Program-made: the position numbers and the translations under genes | Notes under the pieces: model-generated | The model's database searches: none | What the model saw: only the letters and a program-made list of their open reading frames with translations | Told to the model about the DNA's origin: nothing | Source of the DNA: Pelagicoccus mobilis | GTDB taxonomy: Bacteria > Verrucomicrobiota > Verrucomicrobiia > Opitutales > Opitutaceae | DNA: 64,000 nucleotides | Direction: 5' to 3' | NCBI RefSeq assembly: GCF_016595505.1 | Contig: NZ_JAENIL010000008.1 | Location: 1-64,000 of the forward strand | Shown here: positions 33,752 to 42,300 of the stretch, piece by piece | Layout of the letters: the number at the start of each line of letters is the position of its first letter | Position numbering within the stretch: the first letter of the stretch is position 1

Positions 33752-36277
33752 ATGATTAAGAAAACTCCTATACTCAGAACCTTCGCGCGTTTCCTATGCA
33801 GCTTTGTCGTGCTCCTGTTCGCGAGCAGCGTGTATGCGGACGATGATACGGAAATGAAGATCAAGCTTATGACGGAGGCGTTGCAAGCTCGTGATTCGGG
33901 GAACTTGCTCCTTGCCAAAGCGAAGCTGGAGCAGCTCGTCGAGATCGCTCCCAATGACGCATCCGTAAAGCGGATACTCGCAGGTGTCGAAAACATGATC
34001 GCCAACGATGGTGCTAGCGGGGATCAAGGGGTGTCGGCTCAGGAGGATCGGCATGCGGCGTTGCAGCGTGAAGCTGAATACCTCGCCAGTTTGGAGTCCG
34101 AGCGAATCGAGAAATCCATGCAAAGCTCTCGCGAGATGCGCGAGGTGGCTCGTCGTCAAGCGAACCGTGGGGAATACGATGCTGCGCTTCGCACTATCGG
34201 GATCGCTATTTCGGGACTCGACCCAAATCCTATGACTCAGGTGTTGATTGAGGAGCTCAAGCGCGACGAGAGGGAGTTTCTGCGTCAGCGTTCACAGTAT
34301 TCCGCAACGACGGCCAATGGTTCCCCAGACTCGATCTCCCTGCACGAGGCGAGCCCTGATTTCGTGAAGCTGCAACAGCAAATCGAGGTGCTCAATCTCC
34401 GTGGCCGTAGCCAATTCTTCGCTGGGGATATCGAAGGGGCTGAGGCTACGTTTAAGCAGATTGAAGCGCTTGATCCGAACAATTCGATGGCGAAGGATTT
34501 CCTGATCAAAATTGCCCGCGAGCGGCAGGAAATGGGGCACTTGAATAAGTTGAAGACTCGAGAGCAGTTATTGCAGGAGGTTTCGAACTCTTGGCAGCGC
34601 CCGAGTATCTATGAGGAGCGCCCTGGTATCGAGACTGTAGATACGGTAGTACTTCCGTTGACGGAAAAGTTGAATCGTATCATTATCCCAAGCGTGAATT
34701 TCACGGAGGTGGAATTGAGTAAGGTCGTTAATACACTGAGTGCGATTTCAGAGCAATTCGATGCGACCGGATTAGGTGTGAAGGGAGTGAATCTCGTATT
34801 GATCGACCCGGAACGCGCGGATCCCACTGTAAATATCACGCTTCGTAATCTCTCGTTGAAGCGAATCTTGGACTTTATCGTGGATTCGGTTGGCTTCCAA
34901 TATGAGGTGGAGGCGGATGCGGTTGTAGTGCGTCCTGGCGGAGAGAACACAAATCTGGATACGGAGTTTTTCCCAATCTCACGCTCGACGGTTATTCGCA
35001 TGACTGGAGGGTCCTCCGGTGGCGGTGTTTTTGATGATCCATTTTTCAACGACGACGGTTCTCGCGTTCGTGAACAGGGAGTCGCAAATGATGCTCAGAC
35101 GATTCGAGGCTTCTTGCAGCAGGCTGGTGTGGACTTCTCGGGTATCGAAGGGTCGACTCTTGCTTACGATGGTTCGGCGATGATCGTGACTCAAACGCGT
35201 CGAAATTTAGAGCGTATCCGAAATATCCTTAACCGCTACACTGATGTGAAGCAGGTTGAGATCGAAGCTAAGTTCTTGGAAATTCAGGAGGGCACTCTGG
35301 AAGAGCTCGGCTTTGACTGGATTGTGGACGAGCGTGGTTCTCCTGGGGATCCGCAGTACGAAACGGGTGAGGTTTATCAGACTTCATTTCGGACGCTCGC
35401 GGAGGCAGCATCGCCAACGAATGCGAGCAGCGCGATCATCGTGAACGATGAGGTGATCGATAATATTTCTCCCCCGGAGTTGCCTGGTTCGAAGTTGTTG
35501 GGAGCTGGCACTGTGCCTTTCACCAGCGTAATTGGAAGTATTGATGGGGTGGATTTGAATGTAACGATCCGCGCTCTTTCTCAGCAGTCTGGCTCGGACC
35601 TTTTGAGCGCGCCTAAGGTAACGGTACTTTCTGGCAATGAGGCGAAAATCAACGTGAGCCAGGAGTTTCGTTACCCAACGAGATTCTCAGATACTGAGAG
35701 TGATGTGGGGAGTACGCGTGGCGATTCTGGTAGCGCGGGTGTGACGATTACACCTGGGACGCCGGAAGATTTCGAAACTCGAAACATCGGGGTCGAGTTG
35801 GCGGTGACGCCTATTGTTGAGGAAGACGATTACAGCATCACGCTTGACCTGAATCCGCGCGTTACTGAATTCGAAGGTTTTGTCGAGTATGGCGGGCCGA
35901 GTATCGCGATGACTCAGGATCGTGTCGTTAAGACTCCGTCTGGCTTCTATCAGCCGATTTTTGCAGTTCGCGAGGTTGATACTAAGGTTACGATCTGGGA
36001 TGGAGCGACTGTTGTTATGGGCGGGATGACGCGCGAGGATGTTGTTTCCGTCAGTGACAAGGTTCCGTTCCTTGGGGATATTCCGTTCATGGGAAGACTG
36101 TTCCGTTCGGAGGGAGAGAGCTCGGCGAAGCGGAACTTGTTGATCTTTGTGACGGCGAATCTGGTAAGCCCTGGCGGATCTCCAAAGCGTCAGACGCTAA
36201 GGGGCGTGCAGCCTGGGTCTCTATTTCAGAATCCGACGCTTGTTACTCCAGGAGGCAGCGAGTCCCGCAGCCAGTAG
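33752..36277 (+). CDS. Type IV pilus-type secretin (PilQ/GspD family)
   Basis: Outer-membrane pore of the assembly system. The 841-residue protein has a signal peptide (cleaved near SSVYADDD), helical TPR-like repeats at about 35-115 and 200-270, an N0/STN-like domain (about 310-400, NLSLKRILDFIVDSVGFQYE), an N1 domain (about 445-520) and the C-terminal secretin with NVTIRALSQQSGSDLLSAPK, VPFLGDIPFMGRLFRSE and NLLIFVTANLV. The TPR-rich N terminus is unusual against PilQ with AMIN domains and matches the Verrucomicrobia type. Start at ATG 33752; a TTG at 33731 is in frame. A terminator follows, closing the operon. Confidence 0.9.
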   Translation: MIKKTPILRTFARFLCSFVVLLFASSVYADDDTEMKIKLMTEALQARDSGNLLLAKAKLEQLVEIAPNDASVKRILAGVENMIANDGASGDQGVSAQEDRHAALQREAEYLASLESERIEKSMQSSREMREVARRQANRGEYDAALRTIGIAISGLDPNPMTQVLIEELKRDEREFLRQRSQYSATTANGSPDSISLHEASPDFVKLQQQIEVLNLRGRSQFFAGDIEGAEATFKQIEALDPNNSMAKDFLIKIARERQEMGHLNKLKTREQLLQEVSNSWQRPSIYEERPGIETVDTVVLPLTEKLNRIIIPSVNFTEVELSKVVNTLSAISEQFDATGLGVKGVNLVLIDPERADPTVNITLRNLSLKRILDFIVDSVGFQYEVEADAVVVRPGGENTNLDTEFFPISRSTVIRMTGGSSGGGVFDDPFFNDDGSRVREQGVANDAQTIRGFLQQAGVDFSGIEGSTLAYDGSAMIVTQTRRNLERIRNILNRYTDVKQVEIEAKFLEIQEGTLEELGFDWIVDERGSPGDPQYETGEVYQTSFRTLAEAASPTNASSAIIVNDEVIDNISPPELPGSKLLGAGTVPFTSVIGSIDGVDLNVTIRALSQQSGSDLLSAPKVTVLSGNEAKINVSQEFRYPTRFSDTESDVGSTRGDSGSAGVTITPGTPEDFETRNIGVELAVTPIVEEDDYSITLDLNPRVTEFEGFVEYGGPSIAMTQDRVVKTPSGFYQPIFAVREVDTKVTIWDGATVVMGGMTREDVVSVSDKVPFLGDIPFMGRLFRSEGESSAKRNLLIFVTANLVSPGGSPKRQTLRGVQPGSLFQNPTLVTPGGSESRSQ

Positions 36278-36284
36278 ATTTTTC

Positions 36285-36314
36285 AAGCCCGGCCTAAAGT
36301 GGTCGGGCTTTTTT
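36285..36314 (+). terminator. Intrinsic terminator of the pilus-type operon
   Basis: AAGCCCGGCC (36285-36294) pairs with GGTCGGGCTT (36301-36310) with one G-T wobble, and T residues run to 36314. It lies 7 bp after the secretin stop. Confidence 0.9.
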
Positions 36315-36359
36315 GTGATTTGAGTTTGAGTCGGAGTGTCGGCTCGCTTGAGCTGCGTC

Positions 36360-37250
36360 ATGGCGAAATACCTTTTAGTAGATGGCTTCAACATGGCGTT
36401 CCGCGCTTTCTATGCGGTTAAAGAACTTCGCCGTTCTGATGGTTTTCCTACCAATGCTTTGTATGGTTGGGTACGTTCGATGTGGAAGCTTCTCGATGAT
36501 CAGAAAGCAGACCACGTCACGGTGTTCTTTGATCTAGGAGGGGCTCAAGAGAAGTTGGAGCTGTTGCCTGAGTATAAGGCGAACCGTGGGGAGACCCCTG
36601 AGGAATTCGAGCAGCAGGTGCCGATAATCAAGGAACTGACTCGAGCTATGGGATTTGGCCTTGTGGAAGAAAATGGAGTGGAGTCTGACGACCTTTTGGC
36701 GGCGTATGCAGTTCGCTTGGTAGAGAGCGACCCGCAGGCGACTGTGCAAATTGTAAGTGCCGATAAGGATTTTGCCCAGTCCGTTACCGAGCGTATCCAT
36801 CTTTTGCTACCACCACCGACTGCTAATCCTCGACTCGGCTGGCGGGAACTCGATCCTGATGGCGTAGAGGCGAAGTGGGGTCTGCGTCCCGAGAAGATGG
36901 TCGATTACTTATCCTTGATAGGTGACACGTCCGATAATATTCCTGGAGTTCAAGGGTGCGGTCCGAAAACTGCAGTGAAGTGGTTGACTGAATACGGTGA
37001 TATTGACGGGGTGATGGCAGCTGCAGCTGATATCAAGCCACCTCGATTCCGCGAACTACTTCCAACGCTTCAGGAGCGAATGGATATAAACCGAAAGATT
37101 ATCGGTTTTAACCTAAGTCATCACGAAGGTCGTGAGCTCGATACCGGGAATCTAGACGTTGATTCGCTATGCCGTATTCTCCAAGAGATGGAAATGAAGA
37201 GCCACCACAAGGAGGCTCTTGAGCGTTACTCCCAGGGCGAGCTCTTTTAG
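36360..37250 (+). CDS. Free-standing 5'-3' exonuclease (PolA N-domain type)
   Basis: Flap/5'-exonuclease that acts on RNA primers and branched DNA. The 296-residue protein equals the exonuclease domain of DNA polymerase I: LLVDGFNMAFRAFYAVKEL with the first metal Asp, FFDLGGAQEKLELLPEYKANR, VESDDLLAAYA, SADKDFAQSV, and the helix-hairpin-helix region GDTSDNIPGVQGCGPKTA. No polymerase part follows, so it is an ExoIX/Xni- or YpcP-like single-domain enzyme. The metal-ligand acidic residues look intact. I used ATG 36360 (MAKYLLVDG); an upstream GTG at 36336 adds eight odd residues. It overlaps the anti-sigma gene tail to tail by 4 bp. Confidence 0.9.
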   Translation: MAKYLLVDGFNMAFRAFYAVKELRRSDGFPTNALYGWVRSMWKLLDDQKADHVTVFFDLGGAQEKLELLPEYKANRGETPEEFEQQVPIIKELTRAMGFGLVEENGVESDDLLAAYAVRLVESDPQATVQIVSADKDFAQSVTERIHLLLPPPTANPRLGWRELDPDGVEAKWGLRPEKMVDYLSLIGDTSDNIPGVQGCGPKTAVKWLTEYGDIDGVMAAAADIKPPRFRELLPTLQERMDINRKIIGFNLSHHEGRELDTGNLDVDSLCRILQEMEMKSHHKEALERYSQGELF

Positions 37251-38020
37251 TACGAAAGAGTATCTGAGCCTGGCGTGTAGCTGGCCAGGAACTGTGACAT
37301 CTCGTCGACTGTTGCTTTGGCTGTCAGGACGAAAAGGTGGTCATTGTCCTTCCATTTGCTCATGGTCCAGCCGTTGTCCTTGGAAGCGTATCCAATTTGT
37401 TCTGACGCTTCGAAGCTTGGGAAATCCTGCTCTTTCGCGATGAAGAGATGATAGACCGTGTCGGCATTGAAGCACATGAGCGCGACACGTTCGTCTGACC
37501 AGTCGAGCGGGCGGCAGCCAATCCCTTCTTGGGCCAATAGCTTAGGCGGAAGGTTCTCAGGTAGGTTAAATCCGTTTTCGGTAAGCCAGCTTTTTAGATT
37601 ACTCGTGTCCTTATCGAAATAGGATAGCCAAGGACCATCGACTGAATATTCGAACGCACGTTGGGCGAGTGGGCCGGTGTAGTCGTCGCTGCGATCGATG
37701 CCGTATTGGAAGTAAATTCCGAAGCCGAGTACGAAAACCGCGGCAATCGAGAACCATCTTCTAGCGGCTCGGAAGCGGATACGCTTCTTCTCCTGATCCG
37801 CCATCGTCATCTTTAACGCAGAATGGAGATCGGCTGGTACTTCGAAGCTCTTGAGCGAATCGCTCATGGCTTTGTCAGTCTCTTTCTGGTTTTTCCACCA
37901 GTTTGCTAGCTCCTGGTCTTTGGCTAGGAGTTCTTTTGCGGCGTTGAAGCGTTCGTCACCTACTGGCTCTTCACCGAGTGTGTGGCTGCTTAGAATCAGT
38001 TTTGCTTCCTGCTTATCCAT
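37247..38020 (-). CDS. Putative anti-sigma factor of the adjacent ECF sigma
   Basis: A 257-residue single-span membrane protein. The N-terminal 80 residues are cytosolic, helical and Lys/Glu/Asp-rich, as expected for a sigma-binding domain. A span lies at about 87-105 (WFSIAAVFVLGFGIYFQYG) and a 150-residue periplasmic part follows (WLSYFDKDTSNLKSWLTENG, VALMCFNADTVYHLFIA), similar to other uncharacterised anti-sigma sensors (DUF3379-like). The zinc-binding HxxxCxxC motif is absent. It overlaps the sigma gene by 8 bp, which supports the pairing. The signal sensed is unknown; two periplasmic Cys could respond to redox. Confidence 0.7.
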   Translation of the reverse strand: MDKQEAKLILSSHTLGEEPVGDERFNAAKELLAKDQELANWWKNQKETDKAMSDSLKSFEVPADLHSALKMTMADQEKKRIRFRAARRWFSIAAVFVLGFGIYFQYGIDRSDDYTGPLAQRAFEYSVDGPWLSYFDKDTSNLKSWLTENGFNLPENLPPKLLAQEGIGCRPLDWSDERVALMCFNADTVYHLFIAKEQDFPSFEASEQIGYASKDNGWTMSKWKDNDHLFVLTAKATVDEMSQFLASYTPGSDTLSY

Positions 38021-38555
38021 TTGAAGACTTTCTCTTTGTGTCGGAGAAGGGGACGACTTTTTCGTTCTTTTTCGGTTTCGTGAGTTGAGCGCGGAGCATT
38101 TCCTTTCCGCGTGCGAGCCGTGACATCACGGTGCCGATTGGGATTTCTAGGATGTTGGCAATTTCTTTGTACGAGTAGGATTCCAGGTAATAGAGGGAAA
38201 CTACTTGTCTGTAGCCGTCTTTCAGCTCGAGCAGGCACTCCATTACATCTCGGGCCTCGGCTGCTCTGACTTGGTCGCTGCTTTCGTTTTCTACGACTTC
38301 GGGCGGAGCGGTTTCTTCCCATGAGTCGAAGCGATTGCCGCGTTTGGCAATTCGAAGGAACTCGCGGTAGAGAGTCGTGTAGAGCCAGGACTTGATTGCG
38401 GCAGTGGAACGGATGGAGGCACGCTTTTTGGCGAGTCGCAAAAACGCTTCCTGCGTGAGGTCCCAGGCGTCATCGCTCGAGCGCGTCAAGCTCATGGCGA
38501 AGCGGTATAGGTTCTGGTAGTGGTCGTCGACGACCGATTGGAGTTCTGGCGGCAT
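38013..38555 (-). CDS. ECF-type RNA polymerase sigma factor
   Basis: A 180-residue sigma-70 family protein with only regions 2 and 4. Region 2 is YRFAMSLTRSSDDAWDLTQEAFLRL with the DLTQEAF core contact; region 4 is ELKDGYRQVVSLYYLESYSYKEIANIL and GTVMSRLARGKEMLR. It ends with a basic tail. The overlapping downstream gene encodes the likely anti-sigma factor. ECF factors usually drive their own operon; the 160-bp divergent gap with the flavoprotein gene (38556-38716) would hold that promoter, but I cannot name its -35/-10. Confidence 0.93.
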   Translation of the reverse strand: MPPELQSVVDDHYQNLYRFAMSLTRSSDDAWDLTQEAFLRLAKKRASIRSTAAIKSWLYTTLYREFLRIAKRGNRFDSWEETAPPEVVENESSDQVRAAEARDVMECLLELKDGYRQVVSLYYLESYSYKEIANILEIPIGTVMSRLARGKEMLRAQLTKPKKNEKVVPFSDTKRKSSNG

Positions 38556-38716
38556 GTTGTTCGCGTCTGTTTAGGGAGAAGCCCTTTTATGTGACTGAGA
38601 ACGTTGGGAAGGGTGATTTATTCCGTAGTTTTTTGCGAGAATGGAAATTGGTGTGCCTGGGGCGTGTTTTTATTCGATTGCCTAGGGCAAGCCTGTTGGT
38701 ATCAGCGTCTTCTGAA

Positions 38717-40309
38717 ATGAGTAAGCCGCCGATTCACACTGTAGATATTGTGCTTCCGCTCGAGCAGTCGGAGGACGTCGAGGTGTGGAAGAAAAAGGCG
38801 GGCCGAAAGCTCAAGATTCATCCCAAGTCGATCGAGGATATACGCCTTCGTAAGCACTCGATCGATGCTCGTAAGTCTCCGGTCAAGATTCAGCTGCGAT
38901 TGGAGGTTTCCACTAGTGGGCCATTGCCGGAGGATCCCGTTCTGACTCCGAACTACGAGACGATCGGGGCAAATGCTCGCAAACTCGTCATTGTAGGAAG
39001 TGGACCTGCGGGCATGTTCGCTGCTTTGCGAGCGATTGAATTGGGTTGGAAACCGATTTTGCTCGAACGAGGGAAGGATGCGATCAAGCGCAGATTCGAT
39101 CTCGCCCCAATCCTACGCGAGGGGCGGGTGATCGAGGATTCAAATTACTGTTTTGGCGAAGGCGGGGCGGGTACGTTCTCAGATGGGAAGCTCTACACCC
39201 GTGCGACGAAGCGAGGACCGGTTCGATTCGTGTACGAGACCTTGGTTGCCCATGGAGCTCCTCCCAGAATTCTGACCGATGCCCACCCGCATATCGGGTC
39301 TAATCTCCTGCCGAATGTGGTGCGGGCGATGCGAGAGTCCATCATTGCAGCTGGCGGAGAGGTTCACTTTGAGACGAAGGTCAGCGGACTGCTCAAATCA
39401 GCTGATCGAAAGCGTATTCGGGGAGTCGTTTCCACGGATGGGCGTGAGTTTACTGGCGAAGGAGTGATTCTAGCGACGGGGCACAGCGCCCGAGATATCT
39501 ATCGTTTACTCCATCAAGAAGGTGTTCGTCTGGAGCAAAAGCCGTTTGCGGTAGGAGTGCGGATCGAGCATCCGCAGCCTTTGATCGACAGTATCCAGTA
39601 TCACTACGAGCGCGGGACGGAGCGTCCTCGGATTCTGCCTGCTGCCAAATACCGACTTGCGACGAAGATTGAAGATCGCGGGGTTCACTCTTTTTGCATG
39701 TGTCCTGGTGGATTTATCGTGCCGTCGGCGACTGAGAACGACGAAGTCGTGGTGAATGGAATGTCGCTAGCTCGCCGAGATTCTCCATTCGCAAATTCTG
39801 GTCTGGTTGTGACGGTAGAGCCGGAAGATACGAAGGAGTTCGTACCTGAGCATGGAGTTTTGGCAGGAATCGCATTTCAAAAGGAAATGGAAGTTGTCGC
39901 TTCGAAGGCTGGGGGCGGCGTGCAAAAGGCTCCTGGGCAGCGAGTGACGGATTTCCTTAAAGGGAAGGTCTCTGGAAGTTTGCCAAAGACCAGCTACTTT
40001 CCAGGACTAACGAGTGCGCCTCTTCACGAACTGATGCCGCAGTTTGTGGCGTGGCGGATGAAGGAAGGCTTGGAGCAGTTTGGAGCTTCGATGAAGGGAT
40101 ACATTACAGAGGAGTGTGGACTGCTTGGTTTTGAGACGCGTACGAGCTCTCCGGTGAGAATCCCGCGGGATGAAGGCAACCTGCAGCATCCGGAGCTCTC
40201 CGGTTTTTATCCATGTGGCGAGGGTGCGGGATTTGCAGGTGGCATTGTGTCGGCAGCTTTGGATGGAGTTCGGTGTGCGGAATCGGCTTGTTCCGTGGGC
40301 ACCAAATAA
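38717..40309 (+). CDS. FAD-dependent dehydrogenase (COG2509 family)
   Basis: A 530-residue flavoprotein. The first 90 residues form a small RNA-binding-like N domain (VDIVLPLEQSEDVEVWKKKA). The FAD site follows at LVIVGSGPAGMFAALRAIE and ends with FYPCGEGAGFAGGIVSAALDG. The block YCFGEGGAGTFSDGKLYTRA and VGVRIEHPQPLID with CMCPGGFIVPSAT are typical of this widespread family of unknown reaction. I chose ATG 38717 (MSKPPIHTVD); the frame is open to 38591, but that leader is not family-like. It is followed after 4 bp by a pseudouridine synthase gene, suggesting an operon. Confidence 0.88.
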   Translation: MSKPPIHTVDIVLPLEQSEDVEVWKKKAGRKLKIHPKSIEDIRLRKHSIDARKSPVKIQLRLEVSTSGPLPEDPVLTPNYETIGANARKLVIVGSGPAGMFAALRAIELGWKPILLERGKDAIKRRFDLAPILREGRVIEDSNYCFGEGGAGTFSDGKLYTRATKRGPVRFVYETLVAHGAPPRILTDAHPHIGSNLLPNVVRAMRESIIAAGGEVHFETKVSGLLKSADRKRIRGVVSTDGREFTGEGVILATGHSARDIYRLLHQEGVRLEQKPFAVGVRIEHPQPLIDSIQYHYERGTERPRILPAAKYRLATKIEDRGVHSFCMCPGGFIVPSATENDEVVVNGMSLARRDSPFANSGLVVTVEPEDTKEFVPEHGVLAGIAFQKEMEVVASKAGGGVQKAPGQRVTDFLKGKVSGSLPKTSYFPGLTSAPLHELMPQFVAWRMKEGLEQFGASMKGYITEECGLLGFETRTSSPVRIPRDEGNLQHPELSGFYPCGEGAGFAGGIVSAALDGVRCAESACSVGTK

Positions 40310-40313
40310 GAGA

Positions 40314-41039
40314 ATGGACATCGCTCAGGAGTTGCCATGGTCGAGGGGAGTGAGGCTGCTCAAGTCGGATCCGAATGGGCTGCTGGCAGTTGAGAAGCCT
40401 GCGGGAGTTCTTTCGCATCCGAACAGGAAAGGCGACGCTGGAAGGGCTTTGCTCGACGCTCGCTACGATGAGAAGAGGCAAGCATTTGTCTTATCGGGTG
40501 ATGAAGGGCGTGGAGAGCGGTTGGTTTATCTCTTGAACCGTCTCGATTCGGCGACCTCTGGGATTGTACTTCTGGCGTTAGGAGAGGGAACGGCTCAGGC
40601 GGTGCTAAAGGCGTTTGAGGCGAAGCGAGTGAAGAAGACTTATCAAGCGCTTGTGTTCGGAATGCCGCGCGGAGGACCTCCGATCTGGCGAGATCGATTG
40701 TCGGTGAAAAAGGCGCAAGGCGGAGTTCGGGCGAGTGTGGGCGGCGGATTGAGTGCCGAAACCAAACTCGTGAAAGTTGAGACAATGCCGGGAATGCCGC
40801 CGATGTCCCGATTGACCTTGATGCCGATCACAGGGAGAACGCATCAGTTGCGTATTCAAACTTCTAAACGGCATGTCCCAATTGTGGGTGACCGAACGTA
40901 TGGTGATTTTCAAAAGAACAAGCTCGCGGCGAAGAAAGGGCTTAAACGACTTTGCCTGCACTGCGTGAAAACTGAGTTGGACTATCAGCTTTCGGGGCGA
41001 AGCTATAACTTCAGAGTGTCTTCTACGGTGCCCTTTTAG
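40314..41039 (+). CDS. RluA-family pseudouridine synthase
   Basis: Converts uridine to pseudouridine in rRNA or tRNA. The 241-residue protein has the catalytic-Asp motif YLLNRLDSATSGIVLLA (Asn where His is usual before Arg-Leu-Asp), VKKTYQALVFG and TGRTHQLRIQTSKRHVPIVGDRTYG. It has no S4 domain, so it resembles the short RluA/TruC-like members; the target cannot be assigned. The start at 40314 is 4 bp after the flavoprotein stop. Its 3' end overlaps the pectate lyase gene by 17 bp, tail to tail. Confidence 0.9.
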   Translation: MDIAQELPWSRGVRLLKSDPNGLLAVEKPAGVLSHPNRKGDAGRALLDARYDEKRQAFVLSGDEGRGERLVYLLNRLDSATSGIVLLALGEGTAQAVLKAFEAKRVKKTYQALVFGMPRGGPPIWRDRLSVKKAQGGVRASVGGGLSAETKLVKVETMPGMPPMSRLTLMPITGRTHQLRIQTSKRHVPIVGDRTYGDFQKNKLAAKKGLKRLCLHCVKTELDYQLSGRSYNFRVSSTVPF

Positions 41040-42210
41040 CTCTCCATTTGCGGACTCGGTTTAGTGTGGAGCTAGGATCGTTGACGAACCAACCGTATCC
41101 GTTTCGGCGTTCTTCAGAGATTGCTTTCAAGCTCGTGTGAATGGATCCATCGCGGTCGCCAAAGAGGGGTTCATTTGTTTCGAGGTCATAGAAACGAGCC
41201 CAAAGTGGAGAAGCTGTTTCCGAAGGTAACAGAGCTTTCTGCCCATTTTCGTCTTCGCCAAACGTGTATCCATTAATTTGGGAAGCCTGTAGCCAACCCA
41301 CTGCCGAATCGATAGCTGCAACTATCTCGGGGCTTGGCTCATCTATGGTCATGAGAAAGTCGATGAGTTTGGCCGTTTCCCTAGAGCTTATTGCCTTCAT
41401 CTCGTAAGCTCGCGCTCGAGCTGGGGTCAGTGTTCGGGCATGGTATTGCTGAGCCCAGCCTAATTTCGTTCCGTCCCGCCTGATTTGGGCATCCAGAACG
41501 CAACTGATTCCGCGCTTGAATGTTTCCGCTAATGATTGTCTCTCCTCTTCGGGCAGCCATTCGAAGTCAGGGTGATTCTCTTTGATGTCCGATAGGAGGT
41601 GTAGAATGTGGGCGGTGGTATTGTCGTTGAAGGTGATATGGTCGTGATACCTGCCGATGAGTGGATAGATCTGTGGCCAACCTCCGTTGGGGTATTGGGA
41701 ATCTTGGATAAAGTATAGCCCGTTTAGGACAGCCTCCCTGTCGGCCTTGAGCTCCATGTGTTTGTAAGCTCGGGCGAGAAGGCGGATTTGAGGAATGGTA
41801 GCATTGTTGTCGAAAGTGGATACGTAGCGAGGTTCGGGACCGAATGCTTGGCCCGTTTTTCTCACATCACCTTTGTAGTCTATGCTCTTGGACCAACCAC
41901 CAGAAGGGCATTGGTAGCTTCTGACTGTGGAAAGGTAGGCGTGCGAATTATCCAGCTCGAACCAATGTTCGTCCACAATCTTGAGGCTCACAAAGCCGTC
42001 GCCTTTGGGGGCTGGAAGTTGTTCGATGAGGCCTGCTTCTTTCAGTTCGCTCTCTATCGTCTTCTCTAGTTGCAAGCGGTAGGTTTGGGATCGCAGTTCG
42101 TAAACATGCCAGTCGTCGTCCAGATTCAGGCTCTGTCCAAAAAGCAGGTTTCCCAGAGAGGAGAACAAAGCTAATTGTAGAACTTGGAGTCGGGGGATTA
42201 TCACGATCAA
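41023..42210 (-). CDS. Pectate lyase, polysaccharide lyase family 10
   Basis: Secreted enzyme that cuts de-esterified pectin by beta-elimination. The 395-residue protein has a signal peptide (about 1-26) and the PL10 pattern: YQCPSGGWSKSIDY, YPNGGWPQIYPL, ITFNDNTTAHIL, GWAQQYHARTLTPARARAYE with the catalytic Arg region, and SPLWARFYDLETNEPLFGDRDG. The only start codons that keep the signal peptide are TTG at 42210 and GTG at 42204, and neither has a clear Shine-Dalgarno. A possible LacI-type operator overlaps the start. It is divergent from the TRAP transporter and fits the pectin/uronate region that follows. Confidence 0.9.
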   Translation of the reverse strand: MIVIIPRLQVLQLALFSSLGNLLFGQSLNLDDDWHVYELRSQTYRLQLEKTIESELKEAGLIEQLPAPKGDGFVSLKIVDEHWFELDNSHAYLSTVRSYQCPSGGWSKSIDYKGDVRKTGQAFGPEPRYVSTFDNNATIPQIRLLARAYKHMELKADREAVLNGLYFIQDSQYPNGGWPQIYPLIGRYHDHITFNDNTTAHILHLLSDIKENHPDFEWLPEEERQSLAETFKRGISCVLDAQIRRDGTKLGWAQQYHARTLTPARARAYEMKAISSRETAKLIDFLMTIDEPSPEIVAAIDSAVGWLQASQINGYTFGEDENGQKALLPSETASPLWARFYDLETNEPLFGDRDGSIHTSLKAISEERRNGYGWFVNDPSSTLNRVRKWRAKRAP

Positions 42211-42218
42211 ACGTTAAA
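42209..42218. promoter_or_regulatory. Possible LacI-family operator (AACGTTA site 1)
   Basis: AAACGTTAAA lies at the start of the pectate lyase gene, in the 90-bp control region shared with the TRAP genes. AACGTTA recurs before the two dehydrogenase genes at 46305 and 47336. A second half AATTCG/CGTTTTTT nearby gives the looser inverted pair AAACG-N11-CGTTT (42209-42229). Confidence 0.4.
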
Positions 42219-42300
42219 GCGATTCGTTTTTTAATTGCAACCCAACTGGTGTTGGATTTTGTCGAAAAACCCCTCAGAAATACTTTTTGAACGACACCCA

